From positions 1 to 20,430 of the forward strand of contig PNMH01000069.1 of assembly GCA_013823505.1 (NCBI GenBank): 20,430 bases of DNA, read 5' to 3'. This DNA is from Polaromonas sp. (GTDB lineage Bacteria; Pseudomonadota; Gammaproteobacteria; Burkholderiales; Burkholderiaceae). How positions within the stretch are numbered: the first letter of the stretch is position 1; every line of letters begins with the position of its first letter. Positions 1 to 7,371 of this stretch are shown one piece after another. The position numbers and the translations under genes were made by a program. Below the pieces are notes generated by a model that ran no database searches, was not told where the DNA came from, and saw only the letters and a program-made list of their open reading frames with translations.

Positions 1-92
1 TTGCAGTCCGCCGGCATGGGAATGACCTTCAGCACCAGTTCCCTGTCGCGCGGCAGGGTGGTTTCGGGGTTCGGGCTTGTTTTGTCGGTCAT
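1..92 (-). CDS. Acyl-CoA thioesterase, YciA-like (5' end only)
   Basis: About 30 codons of a minus-strand gene are visible, from an ATG at 92-90 to the window edge. The readable protein starts MTDKTSPNPETTLPRDRELV and continues LKVIPMPADC. The stretch ELVLKVIPMPAD closely resembles the beginning of YciA-type hotdog thioesterases, where a short variable leader precedes a segment like DLVLRTLAMPADTNANGD. These enzymes hydrolyse acyl-CoA to free acid and CoA. A GGAG lies seven bases upstream of the ATG, which supports the start. The gene is divergent from the ABC exporter, with 34 bases between the start codons. The catalytic part lies outside the window, so the call rests on the N-terminal motif alone. 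Confidence 0.68.
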   Translation of the reverse strand, partial: MTDKTSPNPETTLPRDRELVLKVIPMPADC

Positions 93-126
93 GGTCACAA
101 TCTCCAGTTGCTCACGATTTTCACGC

Positions 127-1995
127 ATGCGCCCAGACACCCCCTCTCAAGCCACCGTTGCCCTGCCCGCCACCCCGGGTGCCCCGGGCATCAAACCCCA
201 GCACTCCGACTGGGTCACGCTTCAGCGCCTGTTGCCCTACCTCTGGCAATACAAGGTGCGCGTGGTGCTGGCGCTGGCTTTCATGGTGGCGGCCAAGATG
301 GCCAACGTGAGCGTGCCGCTGCTGTTGAAGCAGCTGGTCGACGCCATGAGCATCAAGCCCGGCAGCGTGGAGGCCCTGCTGGTCGTGCCGCTGGGTTTGC
401 TGCTGGCCTATGGCGGCCTGCGCCTGTGCACCAGCCTGTTCACCGAACTGCGCGAACTGGTGTTTGCCAAGGCCACCGAGGGCGCCACGCGCAGCATTGC
501 GCTGCAGGTGTTTGGCCACCTGCATGCGCTGAGCCTGCGCTTCCATCTGGAGCGCCAGACCGGCGGCATGACGCGCGACATCGAACGCGGCACGCGCGGC
601 GTGCAGTCGCTCATCTCGTACTCGCTCTACAGCATCATCCCCACGCTGATCGAGGTGGCCATGGTGCTCGCACTGCTGGGCACCAAGTTCGACATGGGCT
701 ACGTGTGGATCACGCTGGTGGCGCTGGTGCTCTACATCACGTTCACCGTGGTGGTGACCGAGTGGCGCACCAAGTTCCGCCGCGAGATGAACGAGCTGGA
801 GTCCACCAGCCAGACGCGCGCCATCGACTCGCTGCTGAACTACGAGACAGTGAAGTACTTCAACAACGAAGCGTTCGAAGGCCGCCGCTACGACGAGGCG
901 CTGGAGAAACTGCGCCGCGCCCGCATCAAGAGCCAGACCACGCTGTCCATGCTCAACACCGGGCAGCAGCTGGTGATCGCGGTGGCGTTGGTGCTCATGC
1001 TCTACCGCGCGACGCAGGGTGTGGTGAGTGGCGAGATGACGCTGGGCGACCTGGTGATGGTCAACGCCTTCATGATCCAGCTCTACATTCCGCTGGGGTT
1101 TCTGGGCGTGCTGTACCGCGAGATCAAGCAGAGCCTGACCGACCTGGACAAGATGTTCGTGCTGCTGGAGAAAGAGCGCGAGATTGCGGATTCTCCCGAC
1201 GCCCAGCCGCTGGTGCTGGACGGTCCGCCTGCGGTGAAGTTCGAGAACGTGCGTTTCTCGTACGAGCCGGCGCGCGAGATCCTGCACGGCATCAGCTTTG
1301 AGATTCCGCCCGGCAAGACGGTGGCGGTGGTCGGGCCGTCGGGTTCCGGCAAGAGCACCTTGGCGCGTCTCCTCTACCGGTTTTATGACGTCACGAACGC
1401 AGCTTCAGATGCGGAGCCAGGCCCGCACGGTTTCGGCCGCATCACCATCAACGACCAAGACATCAAGCAGGTCACCCAGTCCAGCGTGCGCCAGGCCATC
1501 GGCATCGTGCCGCAGGACACGGTGCTGTTCAACGACACCATTGAATACAACATCCTCTACGGCCGCCCCGAGGCCGGGCACGACGCCGCGGTGCAGGCCG
1601 CGCAGGCTGCGCACATCCACAGCTTCATCGAGCGGTTGCCGCTGGGTTACCGCACCATGGTGGGCGAGCGGGGGCTCAAGCTCTCGGGCGGCGAAAAGCA
1701 GCGCGTGGCGATCGCCCGCACCCTGCTGAAGAACCCCCCCATCGTGATCTTCGACGAGGCCACCTCAGCGCTGGACTCGGCGAACGAGCGGGCCATCCAG
1801 GCCGAGCTGAAGTCGGCAGCGCGCAACAAGACCACCCTGGTGATTGCGCACCGTCTCTCCACGGTTGTGGACGCTCACGAAATCCTCGTTCTGGTGAATG
1901 GGGACATCGTGGAGCGGGGGACGCATGCCGACCTCGTGGCGCGGGGTGGGGTGTATGCGGGGATGTGGGCTTTGCAGCAGAGTGGAGCTGACTAG
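127..1995 (+). CDS. Atm1-type ABC exporter (fused membrane and ATPase domains)
   Basis: This 622-aa half-transporter has a six-helix ABC exporter membrane domain (about residues 35-330) followed by an ATPase domain. Walker [10 protein letters not shown] is at residues 403-411, the signature LSGGEKQ begins at 519, Walker B IVIFDEA at 539 with its Asp-Glu at 543-544, and the H-loop His is at 575. The sequence NYETVKYFNNEAFE is typical of the Atm1/HMT1/ABCB7 group, which exports glutathione-linked sulfur or metal compounds across the inner membrane; the substrate here is unknown. The ATG at 127 is chosen because the reading frame upstream of it covers the divergent thioesterase gene. No clear ribosome binding site precedes it. 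Residues 424-437 (NAASDAEPGPHGFG) form an insertion of about 12 residues after Walker A. Confidence 0.9.
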   Translation: MRPDTPSQATVALPATPGAPGIKPQHSDWVTLQRLLPYLWQYKVRVVLALAFMVAAKMANVSVPLLLKQLVDAMSIKPGSVEALLVVPLGLLLAYGGLRLCTSLFTELRELVFAKATEGATRSIALQVFGHLHALSLRFHLERQTGGMTRDIERGTRGVQSLISYSLYSIIPTLIEVAMVLALLGTKFDMGYVWITLVALVLYITFTVVVTEWRTKFRREMNELESTSQTRAIDSLLNYETVKYFNNEAFEGRRYDEALEKLRRARIKSQTTLSMLNTGQQLVIAVALVLMLYRATQGVVSGEMTLGDLVMVNAFMIQLYIPLGFLGVLYREIKQSLTDLDKMFVLLEKEREIADSPDAQPLVLDGPPAVKFENVRFSYEPAREILHGISFEIPPGKTVAVVGPSGSGKSTLARLLYRFYDVTNAASDAEPGPHGFGRITINDQDIKQVTQSSVRQAIGIVPQDTVLFNDTIEYNILYGRPEAGHDAAVQAAQAAHIHSFIERLPLGYRTMVGERGLKLSGGEKQRVAIARTLLKNPPIVIFDEATSALDSANERAIQAELKSAARNKTTLVIAHRLSTVVDAHEILVLVNGDIVERGTHADLVARGGVYAGMWALQQSGAD

Positions 1996-2053
1996 GCTCT
2001 TTGTCGGGTTGTTGTTTCTTTCGTCGCAGGCCGGGTCTCGGCCCGGCGGCCGA

Positions 2054-2087
2054 CTTACTTTCTTTTGCTTCGCCAAAAGAAAGTAAG
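2054..2087. repeat. Perfect 14-bp hairpin in the left repeat arm
   Basis: CTTACTTTCTTTTG (2054-2067) is the exact reverse complement of CAAAAGAAAGTAAG (2074-2087), with a six-base loop CTTCGC. As RNA this would form a stable stem just past the exporter stop codon. No uninterrupted T-run follows, so it is not a textbook terminator, although it may stop or stabilise the 3' end. Confidence 0.85.
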
Positions 2088-2168
2088 CAAAGAAAAGGCG
2101 AGCCGAATTCGCTGTCCCTTCGCTTCGCTGCGGGCACGCTGCGTTGCTCGGATCGCCCGGGGTGCGCA

Positions 2169-2384
2169 CAAACTTGTCCGCTGCGCGTCCTTCGGACATG
2201 TGCGTCCCTTGTCCGGGCGCTCCTGCGCTACTCGCCAGCGAATGACGGCGGGGGAGCAAGACACGCGCGCCTGAGGGGGAGTCCGAACCCGAACCCGTTT
2301 GTGGCCGTGTGGCCGGGCTGAGCAGCGCAGGGGCGCGGGGATCAGAGGTCCGCATGTCCGAAGGCCGCGCAGCGGACAAGTTTG
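2169..2384. repeat. Inner inverted-repeat pair (arms 2169-2200 and 2353-2384)
   Basis: The 32-base left arm starts CAAACTTGTCCGCTGCGCG. The right arm, read on the opposite strand, is the same except for one base. A looser pair lies outside it at about 2131-2150 and 2403-2423. The register of symmetry is shifted by roughly nine to ten bases relative to the outer 81-bp arms, which implies small insertions or deletions since the structure formed. Confidence 0.8.
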
Positions 2385-2456
2385 CGGACATCCCCCGCGA
2401 CACGAGCAGCGCAAGGAAGCCCGCAGGGCCCCGGACTTCGGCTCGCCTTTCTTTTG

Positions 2457-2490
2457 GCTACTTTTCTTTGGCGAAGCAAAGAAAAGTAGC
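2457..2490. repeat. Perfect 14-bp hairpin in the right repeat arm
   Basis: GCTACTTTTCTTTG (2457-2470) pairs exactly with CAAAGAAAAGTAGC (2477-2490) around the loop GCGAAG. It is the mirror partner of the hairpin at 2054-2087. Compared through the inverted repeat, the two stems differ at eight bases forming four base pairs, and each change is matched by its partner. Confidence 0.85.
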
Positions 2491-2555
2491 TCGGCCGCCG
2501 GGCCGAGACCCGGCCTGCCACGAAAGAAAAAACACCACTTCAAAAGACAAAGAGA

Positions 2556-4541
2556 TCAGAAGTGAATCCCCCGCATCATCTGCTGCATCGCCACCGCCTC
2601 CGCCGACAGCTGCTGCTTCGCCCCCTTCTCGCCCTTGGCCGCCGATGAATCCGGGAACATGCGGAAGCTCGTGTTCATCACGATCTGCGCCACCCGCGGC
2701 ACCATGGCGTGCATCATCTGTCCGGTGATGCCCAGCCGCGTGGCGATGCGCACCGGCTTGAAGATGCAGGCCTGCGCAATCATGTCGGCGGCTTCCTCGG
2801 GTGAGAGCGTCGGCACATTCTTGTAGATCTGGGTAGGCGCGATCATGGGCGTGCGCACCAGCGGCATGTTGATGGTGGTGAAGCTGATGCCCTGGTCGGC
2901 AAATTCACTCGAAGCGCAGCGCGTCCAGGCGTCCAGCGCGGCCTTGCTGGCCACATACGCGCTGAAGCGCGGTGCGTTGGTGAGCACGCCGATGGAACTG
3001 ATGTTGACCACATGGCCCTTGCGCTTGGACACCATGCCGGGCAGCAAGCCCATCGTCACGCGCAGGCAGCCGAAGTAGTTGAGCTGCATGGTGCGCTCGA
3101 AATCGTGGAAGCGGTCGTAGCTGCCTTCGATCGCGCGGCGGATCGAGCGGCCGGCGTTGTTGATCAGGAAGTCCACGCCACCGTGGTTGGCCACCAGCAG
3201 CTGCACGAAGCGGTCGGCGTCCGCCATGTCGGCGATGTCGGCCGGGTAGGCGATGAACTCATAGCCCTTGTCTTTTGCCTCCTTGCAGGCTTCGTCGAGC
3301 TTGTCCTGGTCGCGCCCGCAAATGATCGTGGTGGCGCCCGCCTCGGCGAACTTGTGCGCGGCCGCCAGACCGATGCCCGAACTGCCGCCGGTGACCAGCA
3401 CCACCTTGCCAGCCACCGTGCCCTTGAGGCTGCGGTCGATGTGCAGATCGGGGTCGAGGTGGCGTTCCCAGTAGTCCCACAGCCGCCACGCGTAGTCCTT
3501 GAAGTTGGGACACGCAATGCCGCTGCCCTTGAGCGCCGCCAGCGTGTCGCGGCAGTCGAAGCGCGTGGGGTAGTTGACGAAGGTCATCATCTCCTCGGGC
3601 AAGCCGAGGTCCTGCATGATGGCCTTGTAGACGCGGCGCACGGGCGCCAGCGCCATCAGGCCCTTCTTCACGCTCTTGGGAATGAAGCCCATCAGCGCGG
3701 CGTTGATGAACAGGTTCATCTTCGGCGCGTGAGCCGCCTTGCTCAGGATGTCGAGCACGTCGCCCACGCGGTAGCCCATGGGGTCCACCAGGTGGAAACA
3801 CGCGCCGCTGCTGCGTTTGAGGTGGCTGATGTGGTCGAGTGCGTCCACCACGAAATCCACCGGCACGATGTTGATGCGCCCGCCTTCCAGGCCCACGCTG
3901 GGCATCCACGGCGGCAGTATCTGGCGCAGGCGCTGGATCAATTTGAAGAAGTAATAGGGCCCGTCGATCTTGTCCATCTCGCCGGTCTGGCTGTCGCCCA
4001 CCACGGCGGCGGGGCGGTACACGCTCCAAGGCACCTTGCATTCCTGGCGCACGATCTTTTCGCTTTCGTGCTTGGTCATGAAGTAAGGGTGGTCCAGGCC
4101 CTCGGCCTCGTCGAACATGTCTTCGCGGAACACGCCTTCGTAGAGCCCGGCGGCCGCGATCGAGGACACGTGGTGGAAGTGGCCCGCGCCGATGGCCTTG
4201 GCAAATTCCACCGTGTTGCGCGTGCCGTCCACGTTCACCGCGATCTGGCTCTCGGCGTCGGCCTCCAGGTCGTACACCGCGGCCAGGTGGTAGAAGTGAT
4301 CGATCTGGCCTTTGAGCGCCTTGGTGTCATCGGCTGACACACCCAGTTTCTTGCTGGTGAGGTCGCCAAACACCGGCACCGCGCGCGCCGCACTCACACC
4401 CCAGTACTCGCGCAGCCCCGCCACCTTGCCTTCGCTTTCCTTGCGGATGAGGAAATGCACCACCGCGCCCTTGCGCTGGAGCAGCTTGCCCACCAGGCGC
4501 TTGCCGATGAAGCCGGTGGCACCGGTGACGAAGTAATGCAT
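2556..4541 (-). CDS. Fatty acyl-CoA reductase, two-domain SDR (Maqu_2220-like)
   Basis: This 661-aa protein joins two short-chain dehydrogenase domains. The N-terminal extended domain has TGATGFIG near residue 6 and a YxxxK site at Tyr153/Lys157 (HPYFMTK). The C-terminal classical domain has TGGSSGIG at 384-391, an NNAG motif, and the active-site Tyr529/Lys533 in SAYVASK. From memory, length and sequence follow the 661-aa Marinobacter Maqu_2220 reductase closely, including NISSIGVLTNAPRFSAY, INMPLV-TPMIAPT-IY and the MRGI ending. That enzyme reduces long-chain acyl-CoA through the aldehyde to fatty alcohol with NADPH, a step in wax-ester formation. The start at 4541 is chosen because AGGAG stands seven bases upstream and the Rossmann motif follows at once. 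It is divergent from the phasin gene. Substrate and final product are inferred. Confidence 0.85.
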   Translation of the reverse strand: MHYFVTGATGFIGKRLVGKLLQRKGAVVHFLIRKESEGKVAGLREYWGVSAARAVPVFGDLTSKKLGVSADDTKALKGQIDHFYHLAAVYDLEADAESQIAVNVDGTRNTVEFAKAIGAGHFHHVSSIAAAGLYEGVFREDMFDEAEGLDHPYFMTKHESEKIVRQECKVPWSVYRPAAVVGDSQTGEMDKIDGPYYFFKLIQRLRQILPPWMPSVGLEGGRINIVPVDFVVDALDHISHLKRSSGACFHLVDPMGYRVGDVLDILSKAAHAPKMNLFINAALMGFIPKSVKKGLMALAPVRRVYKAIMQDLGLPEEMMTFVNYPTRFDCRDTLAALKGSGIACPNFKDYAWRLWDYWERHLDPDLHIDRSLKGTVAGKVVLVTGGSSGIGLAAAHKFAEAGATTIICGRDQDKLDEACKEAKDKGYEFIAYPADIADMADADRFVQLLVANHGGVDFLINNAGRSIRRAIEGSYDRFHDFERTMQLNYFGCLRVTMGLLPGMVSKRKGHVVNISSIGVLTNAPRFSAYVASKAALDAWTRCASSEFADQGISFTTINMPLVRTPMIAPTQIYKNVPTLSPEEAADMIAQACIFKPVRIATRLGITGQMMHAMVPRVAQIVMNTSFRMFPDSSAAKGEKGAKQQLSAEAVAMQQMMRGIHF

Positions 4542-4747
4542 GAAGGTCTCCTGGAACAGATGGTGTGTGAGCGAGGTGAAACGCCTGCCATTCTTGTCCA
4601 CGAAGCGGCGCGCCCCATTCCGCAAAAACCCGCGTACGCCGCGCCAGCATTAGTCTCGTGCCCCTACACAGGGCATGCGGCCTGCCCGTACAGTGGTTGC
4701 ACTCGGGCCCCGGCCTGTCCTTCCATTTCAATCCACAGGAGCATCCC
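4542..4747. promoter_or_regulatory. Divergent intergenic region, reductase / phasin
   Basis: These 206 bases separate the two divergent start codons and must hold both promoters. Ribosome binding sites are clear on each side: AGGAG on the minus strand before 4541, and AGGAG at 4737-4741, six bases before the phasin ATG. I could not assign convincing -35/-10 pairs; a TTGCAC at 4697-4702 is the only phasin -35 candidate and its -10 partner is poor. Confidence 0.4.
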
Positions 4748-5302
4748 ATGGTCAAGAAGATCCAGAAAAGCGGCAGCGACAAGAAGGCATCTGCCCAGGC
4801 ATTCAACTCCCCGCTGTCCGGCGCCATCAAGGATTCGGCCCAGCAGATCTGGTTGGCCGGCCTCGGCGCATTCGCCAAGGCGCAGGAAGAGGGCGGCAAG
4901 GCCTTCGAGTCGCTGGTGAAGGAAGGTCTGTCGATCCAGCGCAAGACCCAGGCGGTGGCCGAAGAGCGCATTTCGGAAGCCACCAACAAGGTCAGCAGCA
5001 TGGCCACCGACATTTCTTCCAAGGCCTCGGGCCAGTGGGACAAGCTCGAATCGATCTTTGAAGAGCGCGTGGCCAAGGCGCTGAACAAGCTGGGTGTGCC
5101 CTCGGCGCGGGACGTGGATGCCTTGATCAAGCGCATCGACGCGCTCAACCAGCATGTGCAGCAGCTCGCCGGCAAGGCCCCGGCCAAGACGGCTGCCCGA
5201 AAGGCCACACCCGCTAAAAAGGCGGCTGCCAAGCCTGCGGCCAAGAAGGTCGCGGCCAAGCCCGCAGCGCGCAAGACCACCCGCAAGGCCGCCACGGTCT
5301 GA
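4748..5302 (+). CDS. Phasin (PhaF/PhaI family) with lysine/alanine-rich tail
   Basis: This 184-aa protein coats polyhydroxyalkanoate granules in the related Pseudomonas PhaI/PhaF family. Residues about 20-135 form the helical, amphipathic phasin domain; the stretch SAQQIWLAGLGAFAKAQEEG is typical. From about residue 141 the chain becomes a basic low-complexity tail of repeated AAKP/AKK units, like the histone-H1-like DNA-binding tail of PhaF. The ATG at 4748 is preceded by AGGAG with a six-base spacer, whereas upstream in-frame codons give an unlikely leader. A strong terminator follows. The PhaD-like regulator two genes downstream supports a role in carbon-storage granules. No PHA synthase is present in the window. 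Confidence 0.87.
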   Translation: MVKKIQKSGSDKKASAQAFNSPLSGAIKDSAQQIWLAGLGAFAKAQEEGGKAFESLVKEGLSIQRKTQAVAEERISEATNKVSSMATDISSKASGQWDKLESIFEERVAKALNKLGVPSARDVDALIKRIDALNQHVQQLAGKAPAKTAARKATPAKKAAAKPAAKKVAAKPAARKTTRKAATV

Positions 5303-5334
5303 GCGCGGTGAGGCCTGACGGCACCGTTTCCAAC

Positions 5335-5357
5335 AGGGGCGTTCGCGCCCCTTTTTT
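5335..5357 (+). terminator. Rho-independent terminator after the phasin gene
   Basis: GGGGCG (5336-5341), loop TTCG and CGCCCC (5346-5351) form a stem, extended by the A5335-T5352 pair. It runs into six T residues at 5352-5357. It sits 33 bases past the phasin stop, so the phasin is probably transcribed on its own. Confidence 0.88.
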
Positions 5358-5407
5358 GCGTCTGTGCGCCATGCTGCAACGCAGCATGTCGAGCCACACC
5401 CGCGGTC

Positions 5408-5420
5408 TACACTCGAACGC
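5408..5420 (+). promoter_or_regulatory. Candidate -10 box for a leaderless patatin mRNA
   Basis: TACACT at 5408-5413 matches the TATAAT consensus at four of six bases and lies seven bases before the ATG at 5421. No Shine-Dalgarno sequence is present. If the box is real, transcription would begin at or next to the start codon. The -35 region is weak, so this remains a candidate. Confidence 0.4.
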
Positions 5421-6689
5421 ATGACGACTCCGCGCGCAGCCCACCCCGTGCCATTTCCCCGGCCTTCTTCAAGGCCGGCGAAAAGTCGTTCGGGCACGGC
5501 AACGGGGCCTCGCATCGCATTGGCCCTGGCCGGTGGCGGGCCGCTCGGTGCGATCTACGAAATCGGCGCACTCTGCGCGCTGGCCGACGGCCTGGACGGC
5601 CTCGACCTCAACCGCTGCGACCACTACGTCGGCGTGTCCGCGGGTGGCTTCATTGCCGCCGGCCTGGCCAACGGCATCACGCCGCGCGAACTCTGCGAGG
5701 CCTTCATCGAAGACCGCCCGGGTGGGGACAACTTCGATCCGGCCTGGTTGCTCAAGCCCGCCTGGGCCGAGTTCGGCGATCGGTTGCAGCGCCTGCCCGG
5801 CCTGCTGGGCAGCGCGCTGTGGGCCTGGGGCGTGCAGGGAAAGAGTTTCACCAACGCGTTCGAGCGTCTTGGCGCTGTCCTGCCCACCGGCGTGCTGGAC
5901 AACGAGGGCATTCACCACCAGATCGAGCGGCTGTTCAGCCGGCCCGGACGCACCAACGACTTCCGCCGGCTGCGCGCCCGCCTCACGTTGGTGGCCACGC
6001 AGCTCGACACGGGCGAGGCCGCGCCGTTCGGCAAGGCAGGTTGGGACCATGTGCCGATCTCGCGCGCCATTCAGGCCAGCGCGGCGTTGCCCGGGCTGTT
6101 TCCGCCGGTTGATATCGATGGCCAGCACTATGTGGACGGCGCGCTCAAGAAGACCTTGCACGCCACCGTGGCGCTCGACGAAGGCGTGGGCCTGCTGCTG
6201 TGCCTGAACCCGCTGGTGCCGTTTCGGGCGCACGCCGTGGGCGAGCAGACCGATCACATTCCTTCGCTGGTCAAGGGTGGTTTTCCGGCGGTGATGAGCC
6301 AGACCTTCCGCTCCATGATCCATTCGCGTCTGGAGCTGGGCATGAAGAACTATGAGCGGCTCTACCCGGGCAGCGACATCGTGCTCATCGAGCCCGACCA
6401 GCGCGACGCCAAGCTGTTCACCGCCAACACCTTCAGCTACCGCCAGCGCCGCGAACTCGCCGAACACGCCTACCAGCAGACGCGCAAGATGCTGCTGCTG
6501 CGACAGGCCGAATTGACACCCAAGTTGGCGCGCCACGGCGTGACAATGAACACGGCGGCCTTGCGCAACCCCGACCTGCACCTGGTGAAAGAGCCGTCGG
6601 TGCCCGCCCAGACCGCGCTGGGCCGGCAACTGCACGCCACCCTGGACGACCTGCAGCGCCAGCTCGGCACACCGGCCCTGGGCCGCTGA
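5421..6689 (+). CDS. Patatin-like phospholipase / lipid acyl hydrolase
   Basis: This 422-aa protein has the three landmarks of the patatin fold: the glycine-rich oxyanion loop GGGPLGA near residue 38, the nucleophile elbow GVSAG with Ser73, and the catalytic Asp239 in VDGA. Patatin enzymes use a Ser-Asp dyad to cleave acyl esters of phospholipids or other lipids. The oxyanion loop reads GGGPLG where many relatives have GGGxRG. There is no signal peptide, so it probably acts in the cytoplasm. The start at 5421 is preferred over an upstream GTG because it follows a -10-like box and leaves a natural N-terminus. The stop is five bases from the PhaD-like regulator, suggesting one operon. A role in lipid or PHA turnover is inferred from the neighbours. 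Confidence 0.85.
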   Translation: MTTPRAAHPVPFPRPSSRPAKSRSGTATGPRIALALAGGGPLGAIYEIGALCALADGLDGLDLNRCDHYVGVSAGGFIAAGLANGITPRELCEAFIEDRPGGDNFDPAWLLKPAWAEFGDRLQRLPGLLGSALWAWGVQGKSFTNAFERLGAVLPTGVLDNEGIHHQIERLFSRPGRTNDFRRLRARLTLVATQLDTGEAAPFGKAGWDHVPISRAIQASAALPGLFPPVDIDGQHYVDGALKKTLHATVALDEGVGLLLCLNPLVPFRAHAVGEQTDHIPSLVKGGFPAVMSQTFRSMIHSRLELGMKNYERLYPGSDIVLIEPDQRDAKLFTANTFSYRQRRELAEHAYQQTRKMLLLRQAELTPKLARHGVTMNTAALRNPDLHLVKEPSVPAQTALGRQLHATLDDLQRQLGTPALGR

Positions 6690-6694
6690 GCGCC

Positions 6695-7354
6695 ATGGCC
6701 AAGAAGGCACCGCGCCGCACCGCCGAGCGCATCCTGGAGGTCACGCTTGAGCTCTTCAACCGGTTCGGCGAGCCCAACGTTTCCACCACGCTGATCTCGG
6801 CCGAGCTGGGCATCAGCCCGGGCAACCTGTACTACCACTACCCGGCCAAGGATGAGTTGATCAACTCGCTGTTCGAGCGTTATGAGAAGGCGCTGGGCGA
6901 GTTGCTGGGTGCCAGCGAGGGCGTGCGCAACGTCGAGGACGCCTGGTTCTTCCTGCATTCGCTGTTCGAGATCATCTGGGAGTACCGGTTTCTTTACCGC
7001 GACCTCAACGACCTGCTGTCGAAGAACCGCATGCTGGAAACCCATTTTCAGGACGTGCTGAAGAACAAGACACGCGCCATCCGCCAACTGCTCGCAGCGC
7101 TCAGTAGCCACAGCGCGGTGACGATGGACGCGCGCGAAATGGAGCCCACCGCCGACAGCATGGTGGTGGTGCTCACCTATTGGCTGAGCTTCGAGTACGT
7201 GCGCGACCCGCGCCACGCGCTGGAGCCGGACAACGCGCAACAGGCCTTGATGCGTGGCGCCTACCATGTGCTCAACCTGCTGGCGCCCTACCTGGAGAGC
7301 TCGCAACGGCAGCACCTGATCCATCTCACAGCGGCTTACAGCCCCAGCGCCTGA
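6695..7354 (+). CDS. TetR-family regulator, PhaD-like
   Basis: This 219-aa protein has a TetR helix-turn-helix at about residues 15-60, with LELFNRFGEPNVSTTLIS followed by ELGISPGNLYYHY. These closely match Pseudomonas PhaD (LFNQKGEPNVST, EMGISPGNLYYHF as I recall it). PhaD activates PHA synthase and phasin genes and is thought to sense an acyl-CoA-type ligand. The C-terminal half carries an aromatic-rich region (HSLFEIIWEYRFLYRDLNDL) that also resembles PhaD. The start lies five bases after the patatin stop with little ribosome binding site of its own, so translation is probably coupled. Candidate targets are the patatin operon, the phasin and the reductase. It could instead be a general fatty-acid-responsive TetR protein. 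Confidence 0.85.
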   Translation: MAKKAPRRTAERILEVTLELFNRFGEPNVSTTLISAELGISPGNLYYHYPAKDELINSLFERYEKALGELLGASEGVRNVEDAWFFLHSLFEIIWEYRFLYRDLNDLLSKNRMLETHFQDVLKNKTRAIRQLLAALSSHSAVTMDAREMEPTADSMVVVLTYWLSFEYVRDPRHALEPDNAQQALMRGAYHVLNLLAPYLESSQRQHLIHLTAAYSPSA

Positions 7355-7371
7355 CGCACGAGGAGACAACG

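Larger units (their letters stand above)
2013..2533. repeat. Long nested inverted-repeat element between convergent genes
   Basis: The gap between the convergent exporter and reductase genes is nearly filled by one imperfect inverted repeat. The outer arms 2026-2106 and 2438-2518 pair without gaps over 81 bases, with 71 matches by my count; weaker similarity continues outward to about 2013 and 2533. A second nested pair, 2169-2200 and 2353-2384, matches at 31 of 32 positions. Each outer arm holds its own perfect hairpin. The centre (about 2201-2352) shows no gene I can support. Short open frames exist here, but they read through the palindromes and look like none of the neighbouring proteins. 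I recall similar sequences scattered between genes in Comamonadaceae and Xanthomonadales genomes, often mis-annotated as small proteins, but could not check this here. Confidence 0.85.

Noticed and set aside
1..126. Reading the exporter from a TTG at 1, adding 42 residues
   Set aside because: The added stretch lies on the antisense of a thioesterase-like gene start and does not resemble an ABC exporter N-terminus; the ATG at 127 gives a normal length.
2001..2565. Several short open frames inside the inverted-repeat region
   Set aside because: They read through palindromes on both strands, have no convincing ribosome binding site or protein family, and are explained by repeat composition.
3012..4337. 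Long plus-strand open frame opposite the acyl-CoA reductase
   Set aside because: It is His/Val/Ala-rich antisense sequence typical of high-GC codon bias; the minus-strand frame holds two complete SDR domains.
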